From contig NZ_BLLI01000002.1 of NCBI RefSeq assembly GCF_011170085.1, positions 1 through 64,000 of the forward strand: a stretch of 64,000 nucleotides of DNA, read 5' to 3'. Of this stretch, positions 1 through 8,485 are shown piece by piece. The translations under genes and the position numbers were made by a program. A model generated the notes under the pieces. The model did not search any database. It was not told the origin of the DNA and saw only the letters and a program-made list of their open reading frames with translations. This DNA is from Pseudolactococcus hodotermopsidis (GTDB lineage Bacteria; Bacillota; Bacilli; Lactobacillales; Streptococcaceae). Each line of letters starts with the position of its first letter. The first letter of the stretch is position 1.

Positions 1-154
1 TAACTTGATAACACGATACTTTTCCAATTCATTCACAGTGAGTAATATCCTTTTCATAAGTATTAGTTTAACATTTGGGACATTTTATGTTTCGACCTAC
101 TTAGGACATTATCACTTTCGAATGATAAAAAATCAACAAATTTTAAAAAAACGA

Positions 155-183
155 TTGACATTTTCAGTTAATTGGTTTATAAT
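155..183 (+). promoter_or_regulatory. Sigma-A promoter of the xylanase gene
   Basis: A TTGACA box (155-160), a 17-nt spacer and a TATAAT box (178-183) make a consensus promoter that should start transcription near 190. The sequence to its left (1-150) shows no convincing gene; the short open frame there has no ribosome site or family resemblance. Confidence 0.85.
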
Positions 184-195
184 ACAAACTATCCG

Positions 196-210
196 TTGCA
201 AACGCTTTCA
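196..210 (+). promoter_or_regulatory. cre site (CcpA operator) downstream of the xylanase promoter
   Basis: TTGCAAACGCTTTCA fits the Gram-positive cre consensus WTGNNARCGNWWWCA at every position. It lies just after the predicted transcription start, so CcpA bound here would be expected to block elongation or open-complex formation: repression in the presence of glucose. Confidence 0.8.
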
Positions 211-251
211 GATAGACATGAAAGCGCCTCAATATCTCAAAGGAGAATTAA

Positions 252-3239
252 ATGAAAAGAAAAATGCTAACCTCTAGCCTCACAGTTTTATTACTGTTGG
301 CGAGTTTGTTGCCACTTGTCTCGGTAATCACGACAAGTTCGGTTTTTGCGAAAGAAAACGAAAGCGTTTTCTTTGATTTGCAGACTGAACTAGCTGATTT
401 GACAGATTTTGGTGACGGTACAGTTCATTTACAAAAAGCAGGCTCGCCGACCTTAACAATCGCTGGCGAAAAAGCTGACAAAGCGCTAACACTTTCTGAT
501 AGAGAAAATGATTGGTATGCTCTTGATTTAAAAGTCAACTCTTTTGACTTTGATTATAGTGCTGAATATCTTGTCACAATTCATGGTACCACGTCAGAAG
601 CTGACAAATTAGTCAAAATTGGCGAGGCTGGCGGCAGCTATTCGGAGTTTGTACGGACAAATTCTGATACCAGCCAAAACTTTACTTTAGAAAAAACATT
701 TACCAACACTGAGCTTAAAAACTTAGTGGACACTAATACTAATCTACGCATTCAAGCAGAAACTAATGTTGATTTCACGATAACTTCATTTATCATAACT
801 GAGAAAAAGGTCGGCGCAACATTGCCACAAGCGCCTGAAACTGGTCTTTCAGCTGGCACGACAGTTCTCTATGACTTAGCAACAGATGCTACTTTACAAA
901 ATGCAACAGCAAACGACACCTACACACTTCCAGCAATTTTAGCAACTTCTAATCCTGTAACAATCAAAGTCGCAAGTTACAATGACAAAAATTCGCTTTT
1001 GGTCACAGATCGTAAACAAGATTGGTCTGGACTTGACATTAACAAAGAGCAATTCAAAGTTGATGGCAAATTTGTTGACGGCAACTATCAAATCAAAGTG
1101 ACTGGTCACGCTGACACAAAGCAAGCCTTTCCAACCGATGCCAAAATCAAATTAGCCATGAATGCTGCACCTTGGACGACTTTTGATTGGGTTAATGTTA
1201 GTCAAGAATCGCCTGAATTTGCGCTTAACTACGACCTTGATTTGTCAGCGCAACAATTGGAAAATCTGGCTTATAGTTTCCGTATTCAAGGAGAAAATAA
1301 TCCTGAAATTGATTTTTATATTGATGAATTGACCGTTTCAGTCACACAAGCAATTACTTACTCGTTCACATTTGACGAAACTGATAAAACAAATTTTGAA
1401 AGTCAATGGACAACTGGTGGTGCTAGTACGCTAAGCTGGGCAGATGATTTTGGTAATGGCGATAGCTATGCTTTGAAGGCCGTTCACAAACAAGCCGATT
1501 ACAATCGTGTTAGCAGCTCTATCCGTTTCGTACCAGAAACACCATTGCCTGCTGGACAATATCGTGTCAAAGCTGATTTCTTCGTTCCCGCACAAGGTGC
1601 GATTGGCAAAGAAAGTGTCTTGAAAGGGGCAGCTGTTCTTGTCAATAATAACTCAAGTGTTTCGCCAGGCAAAATCCCAACTGAGGGTGTCGCTGGTGCT
1701 GAAACTTACCTCATGCCTGTCGGTGAATGGGTAACTTTGGAGGGTGTCACACAAGAAGGGTTTAATTCACCAGTTGAGGCGATTAACTTTGGTTTCTACA
1801 CAAACGGTGCGCCAACTCATCCAGATGAATGGTACATTGACAATGTTGAAATCGAGCAAATTGGTGCAATCGAAATCGAAGAGTGGCCAGAAAAAGAATG
1901 GGATCTATCCCTCAAATCACTCAAAGAGGCTTATCAAAATTACTTCCCGATTGGTAATATCATGGAAGTTCGTGATTTGGAAGATGATTATAACACTGCT
2001 GAGATGTTCAAGCACCATTTCAACGTCATGACACCTGAAAATGCCATGAAACCTGATCAAATTTCCAAAGCCAAGGATCAGTACGACTTTACAGCTGCGG
2101 ACAAATTAGTTGATTGGGCGCTAAATAACGGCATTGCCCTACATGCGCATACCTTGGTTTGGCATTCCCAATCAGCTGCTTGGCTAAACACCGGCGAGGC
2201 TGCCAACCGTGCAACTGCTAGCGAAAACATGAAAAATTATATCGAAACTGTTGCAGGACATTATAAAGGTCGTGCAACAACTTGGGACGTTGTCAATGAG
2301 GCTTTTGCCAATGCAGGCGAGGGCTTTGATGGTAGTGACTGGCGGACTGCCTTGCGTAAAGATTCACCGTGGTATATCGCTTATGCCAACAATAATACCA
2401 AATCTAGCAAGACACTAACAGAAGATCCGTCCGACTATATCTACGATGCCTATGTGCTTGCTCGAAAAACTGACCCTAACGCCATTCTTTATTACAATGA
2501 TTATAATGAAGAAATTCCAGCCAAACGTGATGCGATTGCCCTCATGGTCATGGCGCTCAATCAACGTTGGCTCACTGATGATAATTATGACGGTCGCCTT
2601 TTGATTGAGGGGATTGGCATGCAATCTCATTACTGGGGAGATTCCTTTGATGCGTTTCTAGTTGATGAAGCGCTTGCGACTTTTGTTGCAACAGGTGCTA
2701 AAGTCAGCATTTCCGAAGTTGATATGCCAGTAGGTGCTTGGAATAATCAGCACAATGGCAAAAAACTAACAAAAGAAGAAGAAACACAACAAGCCGTCAA
2801 CTACGCAAAACTCTTTGCCCTTTACAAAAAATACGCCAAATTTATCGGCCGTGTTACCATTTGGGGAAAAGGGGATGACCAGTCATGGCGTGCAAGCGGT
2901 ATGCCACTTCTCTTTGATAATAGTTTTACTGCCAAAGAGGCTTACTACGCTGTCTTAGAACCTGAAAAATATTTAGCTGAACACGCTGATATTGCAGGAG
3001 ATATGCCAAGTTTTTCTCCAGTTGGCACATCTGATACTGAACCAACAGAAGAACCCAAAAAAGACATACCAAATGTGACACCATCAGATAATTCTAAAGA
3101 TAAACCTAAAGAGACTCCCAAAGATAAACCAAATAAAATACTACCAAATACAGGTGAAATCATCAGTCAAATCAGCCTATTATTAGGTATAACAATGACA
3201 TGCGTCATTCTTAGAAAATTAAAAATGACTAAAAAATAG
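252..3239 (+). CDS. Cell-wall-anchored endo-1,4-beta-xylanase (GH10) with N-terminal carbohydrate-binding-like modules
   Basis: Predicted to cut beta-1,4-xylan backbones at the cell surface. The 995-residue product has a signal peptide (about 1-34), three beta-rich modules of CBM4/9/22 flavour (about 38-186, 203-367 and 368-540; the third ends in DEWYIDNVEIEQ, typical of such modules), a GH10 catalytic domain (about 555-910), a Pro/Lys/Asp-rich linker, and a sortase signal LPNTG (about 964-968) followed by a hydrophobic stretch and a KMTKK tail. GH10 acid/base E683 lies in WDVVNEAF and nucleophile E822 in ISEVDMP. AAAGGAG sits before the ATG. It is monocistronic, between a consensus promoter with a cre and a terminator. 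The GH10 and LPXTG calls are firm; the CBM family of each module is less certain. Confidence 0.93.
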   Translation: MKRKMLTSSLTVLLLLASLLPLVSVITTSSVFAKENESVFFDLQTELADLTDFGDGTVHLQKAGSPTLTIAGEKADKALTLSDRENDWYALDLKVNSFDFDYSAEYLVTIHGTTSEADKLVKIGEAGGSYSEFVRTNSDTSQNFTLEKTFTNTELKNLVDTNTNLRIQAETNVDFTITSFIITEKKVGATLPQAPETGLSAGTTVLYDLATDATLQNATANDTYTLPAILATSNPVTIKVASYNDKNSLLVTDRKQDWSGLDINKEQFKVDGKFVDGNYQIKVTGHADTKQAFPTDAKIKLAMNAAPWTTFDWVNVSQESPEFALNYDLDLSAQQLENLAYSFRIQGENNPEIDFYIDELTVSVTQAITYSFTFDETDKTNFESQWTTGGASTLSWADDFGNGDSYALKAVHKQADYNRVSSSIRFVPETPLPAGQYRVKADFFVPAQGAIGKESVLKGAAVLVNNNSSVSPGKIPTEGVAGAETYLMPVGEWVTLEGVTQEGFNSPVEAINFGFYTNGAPTHPDEWYIDNVEIEQIGAIEIEEWPEKEWDLSLKSLKEAYQNYFPIGNIMEVRDLEDDYNTAEMFKHHFNVMTPENAMKPDQISKAKDQYDFTAADKLVDWALNNGIALHAHTLVWHSQSAAWLNTGEAANRATASENMKNYIETVAGHYKGRATTWDVVNEAFANAGEGFDGSDWRTALRKDSPWYIAYANNNTKSSKTLTEDPSDYIYDAYVLARKTDPNAILYYNDYNEEIPAKRDAIALMVMALNQRWLTDDNYDGRLLIEGIGMQSHYWGDSFDAFLVDEALATFVATGAKVSISEVDMPVGAWNNQHNGKKLTKEEETQQAVNYAKLFALYKKYAKFIGRVTIWGKGDDQSWRASGMPLLFDNSFTAKEAYYAVLEPEKYLAEHADIAGDMPSFSPVGTSDTEPTEEPKKDIPNVTPSDNSKDKPKETPKDKPNKILPNTGEIISQISLLLGITMTCVILRKLKMTKK

Positions 3240-3241
3240 TT

Positions 3242-3278
3242 AAAATCTCTATGAAATCAATATTTCATAGAGATTTTT
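3242..3278. terminator. Bidirectional terminator between the xylanase gene and rsmE
   Basis: An inverted repeat (AAATCTCTATGAAAT and its complement) with a 4-6 nt loop is flanked by A and T runs. It can end transcripts from both convergent genes. Confidence 0.8.
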
Positions 3279-4023
3279 AATGCAACAATTCTGTATAAAA
3301 AGAAATAGCTGATAAAACATACAAAGGTGCTGTTTCCGCACGCATGATACGTGGTCCTAAACCGATTTTCGTAGCACCAAGTGCTGTCAACTGCTCAATT
3401 TCTTGGGGAGAAATCCCACCTTCTGGACCGAAAATCACGAGAATTTTCTGTCCTTTTTCTAATTCTGATAATTTTTTAGCAAATGCTGCTGTTTCGCCAC
3501 TTTTAGCTGCTGCTTCATAAGCAACTAGAATTTGGTCATATCTAGCAAATTGGTCAGTTAGTTCTTGTAAATTTGCCAAAATCTTAACAGTTGGTATCAA
3601 GAGACGTTTGGACTGCTCCGCAGCACCTTTGGCAATTTTCTCTAAGCGCGCCGTTTTCTTGATAATTTTCTTAGCATCAAATTTTGTGACCGACCATTTC
3701 GCAGGAAAAGCTAAGATGGCATACACGCCCAATTCTGTGGCTTTTTGTGTGATAAATTCCAACTTATCCGACTTTGGCAGACCGACTGCTATCGTCACGT
3801 CTAGGGGCAATTCTACTGACTTTTCGACAAATTCTAACACTGTTAAAGTGGCAAGGTCTACATTGACAGTAGCCAAAACAAGCGTTTGGTCACTAAAAAC
3901 GATCTGAACTTTTTCGTCAAGTTTAGCACGCATAACCGTGAACAAGTGGTGTGTGTCATCCTTTTCAAGCGTGATAACCATACCGATTTCTGGCGCTACC
4001 TGATTTAAAAAATATTGTTGCAT
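3277..4023 (-). CDS. rsmE: 16S rRNA (uracil-1498-N3)-methyltransferase RsmE
   Basis: SPOUT-class methyltransferase that methylates U1498 of 16S rRNA with S-adenosylmethionine. The C-terminal half has the family's knotted SAM site (ILVIFGPEGGIS, then LGPRIMRAETAPLYVLS), and the N-terminal half is the PUA-like RNA-binding part. I start it at MQQYF (4023) rather than five codons upstream, because GGAGG lies 5 nt before this ATG and the longer frame would read through that ribosome site. It follows prmA by 1 nt, so the two are co-transcribed and probably translationally coupled. About 248 residues, normal for the family. Confidence 0.93.
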   Translation of the reverse strand: MQQYFLNQVAPEIGMVITLEKDDTHHLFTVMRAKLDEKVQIVFSDQTLVLATVNVDLATLTVLEFVEKSVELPLDVTIAVGLPKSDKLEFITQKATELGVYAILAFPAKWSVTKFDAKKIIKKTARLEKIAKGAAEQSKRLLIPTVKILANLQELTDQFARYDQILVAYEAAAKSGETAAFAKKLSELEKGQKILVIFGPEGGISPQEIEQLTALGATKIGLGPRIMRAETAPLYVLSAISFYTELLH

Positions 4024-4024
4024 T

Positions 4025-4981
4025 TTATCCTCCGACAAGGCTTGTGTCAGTCGCCGCTTTTTGCAAAATCACGCAATGCCACTCGCCTTGCTGCATTTGT
4101 GTCGTGAGTGCAAAGCCAGTTCTTGCGCATTTTTCCAAAATCATCGCGCTCTTGCTGTCAATAATACCGCTCATAATGAGAAAACCACCGTCATTTAGCA
4201 AAGTATAAGCATCATCAATCACATTCATAAGAATATCAGCAAGAATATTTGCCACAATAACATCTGACTTTATCGCAACATTTTTTAGCAAATCGCCAGC
4301 TTTTACGGTAATATTTGTCATATTTGGATTGAGCTGAATATTTTCACAAGCAACTTTGACCGCTACATCATCAAGGTCAAAGGCGTGAATCTCGCAAGCG
4401 CCGAGAAGATTGGCAGCAATTGAGAGAACGCCTGAACCTGTCCCGACATCTAGCAAAGTTTCGCCACCACGCAAAGTCTGCGCCAAAGCAAAAAGTGACA
4501 ACTTAGTCGTCGGATGTGTACCAGTTCCAAAAGCCATCCCTGGGTCAAGTCGGATAATCTTCTCGTCACGCGACACAGGCACATAGTCTGTCCAAGACGG
4601 TACAATAGTCAAATCGTGCGAAATTCGAGTCGGTAGAAAATACTGCTTCCAATTATCCGACCAATCATTCTCCGCCAAACTTTGTGTCGACACCGTGAAA
4701 TCGGCAATGTTCAAGCCAAAATCTGCCAAAGTCAAAATCTGTGCCTTAACACTTTCAGCAATCTCAACAATCGCTAGATTTTCAGGATAATAAGCCTTAA
4801 CGACAACTGTGTCAAGCTGCGCAATTTCAGGCAAAATCTCGCCAAATTTGTCAATATTATCCAAATAATCTTGCGTATCCTCAATCGCCACACCTTGCGC
4901 ACCTGCCTCAATCAAGATATTGCTGACCGCTTCTTGTGTTTCACGTGAAACCTTGATCGCTAATTCATTCCAGTTATTCAT
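4025..4981 (-). CDS. prmA: Ribosomal protein L11 methyltransferase PrmA
   Basis: Trimethylates ribosomal protein L11 using S-adenosylmethionine. The 318-residue protein has the PrmA signature [14 protein letters not shown] (146-159) and the class I SAM-binding motif [13 protein letters not shown] (178-190). NxxAD (VANILAD) follows, as expected for an N-methyltransferase of this type. It is the first gene of prmA-rsmE. A TATAAT-like box on the minus strand (about 5014-5019), next to an upstream terminator, probably serves as its promoter. The ribosome site is weak. Confidence 0.95.
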   Translation of the reverse strand: MNNWNELAIKVSRETQEAVSNILIEAGAQGVAIEDTQDYLDNIDKFGEILPEIAQLDTVVVKAYYPENLAIVEIAESVKAQILTLADFGLNIADFTVSTQSLAENDWSDNWKQYFLPTRISHDLTIVPSWTDYVPVSRDEKIIRLDPGMAFGTGTHPTTKLSLFALAQTLRGGETLLDVGTGSGVLSIAANLLGACEIHAFDLDDVAVKVACENIQLNPNMTNITVKAGDLLKNVAIKSDVIVANILADILMNVIDDAYTLLNDGGFLIMSGIIDSKSAMILEKCARTGFALTTQMQQGEWHCVILQKAATDTSLVGG

Positions 4982-5022
4982 CTATTTCTCATTTCTGTTT
5001 GTTCGCTATTAACATTATATCC

Positions 5023-5044
5023 AAAAAAGCGATGGCTCGCTTTT
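5023..5044 (-). terminator. Terminator of the DUF3013-lipoprotein pair
   Basis: On the minus strand AAAAGCGA-GCCA-TCGCTTTT is followed by T residues. It lies downstream of the lipoprotein gene and directly upstream of the prmA promoter. Confidence 0.75.
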
Positions 5045-5080
5045 CAGAAAATTTTTCATCGCAATAAATCGCCTAAACAC

Positions 5081-5503
5081 TTAGTTCAATGGCGGGAAAC
5101 CTTTTTCTGCCATATAAGTTTGGAAATCTTGCCCCGCATTTTGTGCCTCTAAAATATAGTTGTTAATATCGGCATTTGAGAAATTGCCATCGTTAATATT
5201 GATGTCGCGCAAGGCTTGGCGTGCCTCCTCAACAGTCATGATTTCTGCTGCTACGCTTGATTGTTCTAACCATTTACTTTCTTCAGCTGCCCCATGTTCA
5301 TCAGCTGGTTCTGATTCTGAATTTTCTGAGCTACTCGCTGATTCTTTCGACGAAACGACTTGTGATGATGACTTTGAAACTGATTTTGTTACTTTGCTTT
5401 TAGATGATACTGACGGTTTTGTCTCCGATTTTTTGTTGCCACAAGCTGTGATTGCCATAATTGCAACCAAGACAACTGATAAGATGCCGATTACTTTTTT
5501 CAT
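5081..5503 (-). CDS. Small Ser-rich lipoprotein of unknown function
   Basis: 140 residues. A type II signal peptide ends in a lipobox (AITAC, Cys about 21), so the mature protein should be diacylated and held on the outer face of the membrane. A Ser/Lys/Glu-rich low-complexity linker (about 25-75) leads to a short helical C-terminal domain (about 80-140; EARQALRDININDGNF, then QNAGQDFQTYMAEKGFPP) that I cannot assign to a family. The gene lies 18 nt after the DUF3013 gene and shares its terminator, so the two form an operon. Confidence 0.75.
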   Translation of the reverse strand: MKKVIGILSVVLVAIMAITACGNKKSETKPSVSSKSKVTKSVSKSSSQVVSSKESASSSENSESEPADEHGAAEESKWLEQSSVAAEIMTVEEARQALRDININDGNFSNADINNYILEAQNAGQDFQTYMAEKGFPPLN

Positions 5504-5521
5504 TTTTTCCTCTTTTTCATT

Positions 5522-5992
5522 CTAATAACGTGGATATGCGAAAAATTCCGTTTCCTGCACTGTTACCAACCCCTTTTCAAAACTTTCCATATCAAATGTT
5601 CCTGAAAATTCAACATCATCAGAATTTAGAAAATCAATCAAAGCATCCAATTCATTATCAGCCGTTTCCTGTAAAAAGCTGACAAAATAACTGATAAATT
5701 CTTTCGATAAGCCTTTTTTCGGCTCATATGGCAAACTCGCCAAATAATCATCTGCTACGATTTTTGATTTGAGTGGATTATAAAAAACAACCGCATCTTC
5801 AAATGAAATATTGTCGCTTGAGGCTTCAGCATCATTTTCCGTATCAGTCACAGCCACACCTGGGTTTTCGGCATCAAGCAGATAAAAAATCTCAATCGCG
5901 TGATTTTTCTTGTCCCAGTTAATCTCATAGTCATAAGTGAAATTTTCTAACAATTCCTCGTCTAACCTATCTAAAAAGCCATATCTTGACAT
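5522..5992 (-). CDS. DUF3013 family protein
   Basis: 156-residue acidic cytosolic protein. MSRYGFLDRLDEELLENF, NWDKKNHAIE and LPYEPKKGLSKEF resemble the DUF3013 family, known from streptococci and lactococci and often encoded beside prmA-rsmE, as here. Function unknown. There is no signal peptide or membrane segment. It is transcribed from the symmetrical promoter shared with rarA. Confidence 0.8.
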   Translation of the reverse strand: MSRYGFLDRLDEELLENFTYDYEINWDKKNHAIEIFYLLDAENPGVAVTDTENDAEASSDNISFEDAVVFYNPLKSKIVADDYLASLPYEPKKGLSKEFISYFVSFLQETADNELDALIDFLNSDDVEFSGTFDMESFEKGLVTVQETEFFAYPRY

Positions 5993-6014
5993 CTTTTGTC
6001 CTTTCCTAAATAAA

Positions 6015-6037
6015 GTGCTATAATAACATTATAGCAC
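6015..6037. promoter_or_regulatory. Symmetrical back-to-back extended -10 promoters for DUF3013 and rarA
   Basis: A perfect 10-bp inverted repeat GTGCTATAAT-aac-ATTATAGCAC gives both strands an extended -10 (TGCTATAAT). The plus-strand -10 is 6019-6024, with a possible TTGTCC -35 at 5996-6001 (17-nt spacer), and drives rarA. The minus-strand -10 is 6033-6028 and drives DUF3013. The two polymerase footprints overlap, so the promoters should compete. Confidence 0.8.
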
Positions 6038-6058
6038 ACTTTAGGAGCATATCTTAAT

Positions 6059-7318
6059 ATGAGAGCAAATTTGGCGCGGCGTTTGCGACCGCGGACAATT
6101 GATGAGATTATCGGCCAGCGCCATTTGGTCAGCGAGGGCAAGATTATTCGGCGCATGGTTGAGACAAAACTACTCAGCTCAATGATTCTTTATGGTCCAC
6201 CAGGTATCGGGAAAACATCAATTGCTTCTGCGATTGCTGGCACTGCCGATATGGCTTTTCGGACTTTCAATGCAACTGCCGACAAAAAAACGAAGTTGCA
6301 AGAAATTGCCGAAGAAGCCAAGTTTTCTGGTCAGCTTGTCCTGCTTTTAGATGAAATTCATCGTTTGGACAAACCCAAGCAAGATTTTCTTTTACCGTTA
6401 TTAGAAAACGGTGAGATTATTTTAATCGGCGCAACAACTGAAAATCCTTATTTTAGCGTCGTACCTGCCATTAGAAGTCGGGTTCAGATTTTTGAGCTTA
6501 AACCTTTGACACCTGATGATATTGCGATTGCAATCGAACGCGCTATTTCTGATTCGGGACGTGGCTTTGATTTTGAAGTCAAACTTGACGAGGATGCCAA
6601 AGAATTTCTGATTCATTCGACAAATGGTGATGTGCGCTCGGCGCTAAACTCTTTAGAATTAGCTGTTTTATCTAGCTTTGAACACCACGTGACCCTATCT
6701 GATATGGCAAATTCCTTGCAAAAATCGGCAGCGACTTTTGACAAAGATGGCGATGCGCATTATGACTTATTATCGGCGCTCCAAAAATCAATTCGAGGGT
6801 CGGATGTCAATGCTAGTTTACATTATGCGGGTCGCCTAATTGAGGGTGGCGACTTGCAAAGTTTGGCGCGACGACTGACAGTAATTGCTTACGAGGACAT
6901 CGGTCTTGCTAATCCCGATGCAGCAGTTCGGACCGTAACCGCCGTAACAGCAGCCGAACGTCTCGGTTTTCCTGAGGCACGTATTCCTTTGGCAAATGTT
7001 GTTGTCGAGTTGGCACTATCTCCTAAGTCCAATGCCGCACATTCGGCACTTGATATGGCGATAGCTGACTTGCATCAGCATGGCGCTTTGGAAATGCCTG
7101 CTCATTTACAAGACGGACATTATATAGGCGCTAAAGCACTAGGACGCGCAATCAATTATCAATATCCACATGATTTTCCAGATCACTGGGTTAATCAGCA
7201 ATATTTACCAGACAAACTCAAAAATGTTCAATATTTCCACTCCGACGGTTTGGGCAAATATGAGCGCGCACTACAAATGCGTTTGGATGAAATCAACAAA
7301 AAGAAGGGGGGCAAATGA
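6059..7318 (+). CDS. rarA: Replication-associated recombination protein RarA (MgsA), AAA+ ATPase
   Basis: Clamp-loader-like AAA+ ATPase that acts at stalled or gapped replication forks. 419 residues. Walker A GPPGIGKTS (46-54), Walker B LLLDEIH (95-101), the sensor motif GATTENP with the Arg finger region SRVQIFEL, and the C-terminal tetramerisation domain (MgsA/RarA type, AHSALDMAIADL). The N-terminus LARRLRPRTIDEIIGQ is the usual family start. Its stop overlaps the next ATG (ATGA), so it forms an operon with the coiled-coil gene. Confidence 0.95.
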   Translation: MRANLARRLRPRTIDEIIGQRHLVSEGKIIRRMVETKLLSSMILYGPPGIGKTSIASAIAGTADMAFRTFNATADKKTKLQEIAEEAKFSGQLVLLLDEIHRLDKPKQDFLLPLLENGEIILIGATTENPYFSVVPAIRSRVQIFELKPLTPDDIAIAIERAISDSGRGFDFEVKLDEDAKEFLIHSTNGDVRSALNSLELAVLSSFEHHVTLSDMANSLQKSAATFDKDGDAHYDLLSALQKSIRGSDVNASLHYAGRLIEGGDLQSLARRLTVIAYEDIGLANPDAAVRTVTAVTAAERLGFPEARIPLANVVVELALSPKSNAAHSALDMAIADLHQHGALEMPAHLQDGHYIGAKALGRAINYQYPHDFPDHWVNQQYLPDKLKNVQYFHSDGLGKYERALQMRLDEINKKKGGK

Positions 7319-8148
7319 TGAGTAATCTTTTAATTGCTAAAAAACGCTATATCGCCACTGAAACAACGTTTTCTACTGCGACACAAATGCTTGAAAGCGC
7401 CATGAGACGTTTTGATGAATCAAAAAAAAATCAGGAAATCTGCCGTTTATATTTTGAAACGGAAACTTTGCGTTATTCCCAAGCGATTCAAATTTACAAT
7501 CACTTAACAATGCAAAAAAATACACCTACTCATGTTTCAACTGCTGCACAACATGAGCTTGACATGGCAAAACAACATTATCAATCAGCCAAGCAAGCTT
7601 TTGAGACAGCGCAAAAAACAGGACACACGATTTTCAATGAAACGACCAAAGCACAGACTTACTATGACCAAACAAAACGTGAGTATGACTATGCGAAAAA
7701 AGCCTACAATCAACTTTTAGCTGAACGTCATGCCGATAATCAGACTGACGTTTTTGAGACATATGACGAAAACGTCAACTTGGAAAACACTAACGCAAAA
7801 CTTTCTTCCTTGCTATCACTTCTTGGCAAACCGAAAATTTCAGCTGAACAAGCTGTTGAACATGTAGCAGATCAAGCAATAGTTCCAATGCAATTTGCGC
7901 AAGCTGTCGCTGTTGCTGAAATTGAGAGAGAAGTTAAGATTCCTGAGAATGTTCAAATAGCTGAAACACAAGCTATTCCTGAAACAAGCAAGTTGACAGA
8001 ACTTCAAGTCACTTTTGATGATACAGCCGAAAGTCTTGGTAATCTCGAAACTAGCAAGACGGCAACAAAAACAGATAAAAAACCTGAGTTACGCACAACA
8101 CCTAATGTGATTGGTCACATTTCTTGGGGGTTCAGCGCAAGTCACTAA
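7315..8148 (+). CDS. Putative coiled-coil protein of unknown function
   Basis: 277 residues; I do not recognise a family. Residues about 1-145 are Ala/Gln/Tyr/Lys-rich with heptad-like spacing and probably form long helices or a coiled coil. About 150-265 is acidic and low in complexity, and the end is a short hydrophobic GHISWGFSASH. No signal peptide or membrane segment. A very strong ribosome site (GGGGGG) precedes two adjacent ATGs (7315 and 7318). It overlaps the rarA stop by 4 nt, which implies translational coupling. Confidence 0.7.
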   Translation: MMSNLLIAKKRYIATETTFSTATQMLESAMRRFDESKKNQEICRLYFETETLRYSQAIQIYNHLTMQKNTPTHVSTAAQHELDMAKQHYQSAKQAFETAQKTGHTIFNETTKAQTYYDQTKREYDYAKKAYNQLLAERHADNQTDVFETYDENVNLENTNAKLSSLLSLLGKPKISAEQAVEHVADQAIVPMQFAQAVAVAEIEREVKIPENVQIAETQAIPETSKLTELQVTFDDTAESLGNLETSKTATKTDKKPELRTTPNVIGHISWGFSASH

Positions 8149-8167
8149 GAAATAGAAAAGAGTTTTT

Positions 8168-8359
8168 ATGACAAGAGATGAATTAGAAAAACGGATTCGT
8201 CAAGATTTAAATTTGCCACATTTCAAAGCACAGATTGACGAAAATCGTGACTATACAGAAGACGATTACCAAGATTTCAAACGCAATTTGGTCAACTATT
8301 ACAAGGCATATGTGCAAGATATTGACACTGATTTCCAAGGTGGCTTGCCACGTCGTTAA
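8168..8359 (+). CDS. Small conserved-looking acidic/basic protein, unknown function
   Basis: 63 residues, rich in charged residues and Tyr (NLPHFKAQIDENRDYTEDDY), predicted helical and cytosolic. It lies 19 nt after the coiled-coil gene and just before a strong terminator, so it is probably the last gene of the rarA operon. The ribosome site is weak (AAAAGAG). Family unknown to me. Confidence 0.6.
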   Translation: MTRDELEKRIRQDLNLPHFKAQIDENRDYTEDDYQDFKRNLVNYYKAYVQDIDTDFQGGLPRR

Positions 8360-8365
8360 TTACAT

Positions 8366-8390
8366 AAAAAGAGTTTTGACTCTTTTTTTA
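8366..8390 (+). terminator. Terminator of the rarA operon
   Basis: AAAAAGAGT-tttg-ACTCTTTTT followed by more T residues. Confidence 0.8.
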
Positions 8391-8402
8391 TTTTTTGAAA
8401 AA

Positions 8403-8419
8403 ATGCTTGACATGAGCAT
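8403..8419. promoter_or_regulatory. Putative operator 1 (ATGCTY-N5-GAGCAT) overlapping the -35 box
   Basis: ATGCTT-gacat-GAGCAT: 6-bp half-sites 5 bp apart. Similar palindromes occur at 8453-8469 and 9317-9333 in front of the next two genes. The arrangement suggests autoregulation by the Nudix/winged-helix protein encoded here. The assignment of the binding protein is inference. Confidence 0.55.
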
Positions 8420-8435
8420 TTTATTTCGTTATAAT
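8407..8435 (+). promoter_or_regulatory. Promoter of the Nudix regulator gene
   Basis: TTGACA (8407-8412), a 17-nt spacer and TATAAT (8430-8435). The -35 box is embedded in a palindrome (8403-8419), as expected for a repressor-controlled promoter. Confidence 0.85.
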
Positions 8436-8452
8436 TAATTTATCAAAAACAT

Positions 8453-8469
8453 ATGCTCAAAACGAGCTT
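8453..8469. promoter_or_regulatory. Putative operator 2 in the Nudix gene leader
   Basis: ATGCTC-aaaac-GAGCTT lies between the predicted transcription start (about 8442) and the ribosome site AAGGAAA. Confidence 0.55.
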
Positions 8470-8485
8470 TTAAGGAAACCTAAAC

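Noticed and set aside
5-277. 90-residue open frame at the left edge
   Set aside because: It runs across the xylanase promoter, cre and ribosome site, has no ribosome site of its own and no family resemblance.
7315-8148. Phage tail or surface protein because of the repetitive Gln/Ala-rich helices
   Set aside because: No signal peptide, no phage neighbours; only coiled-coil character can be supported.
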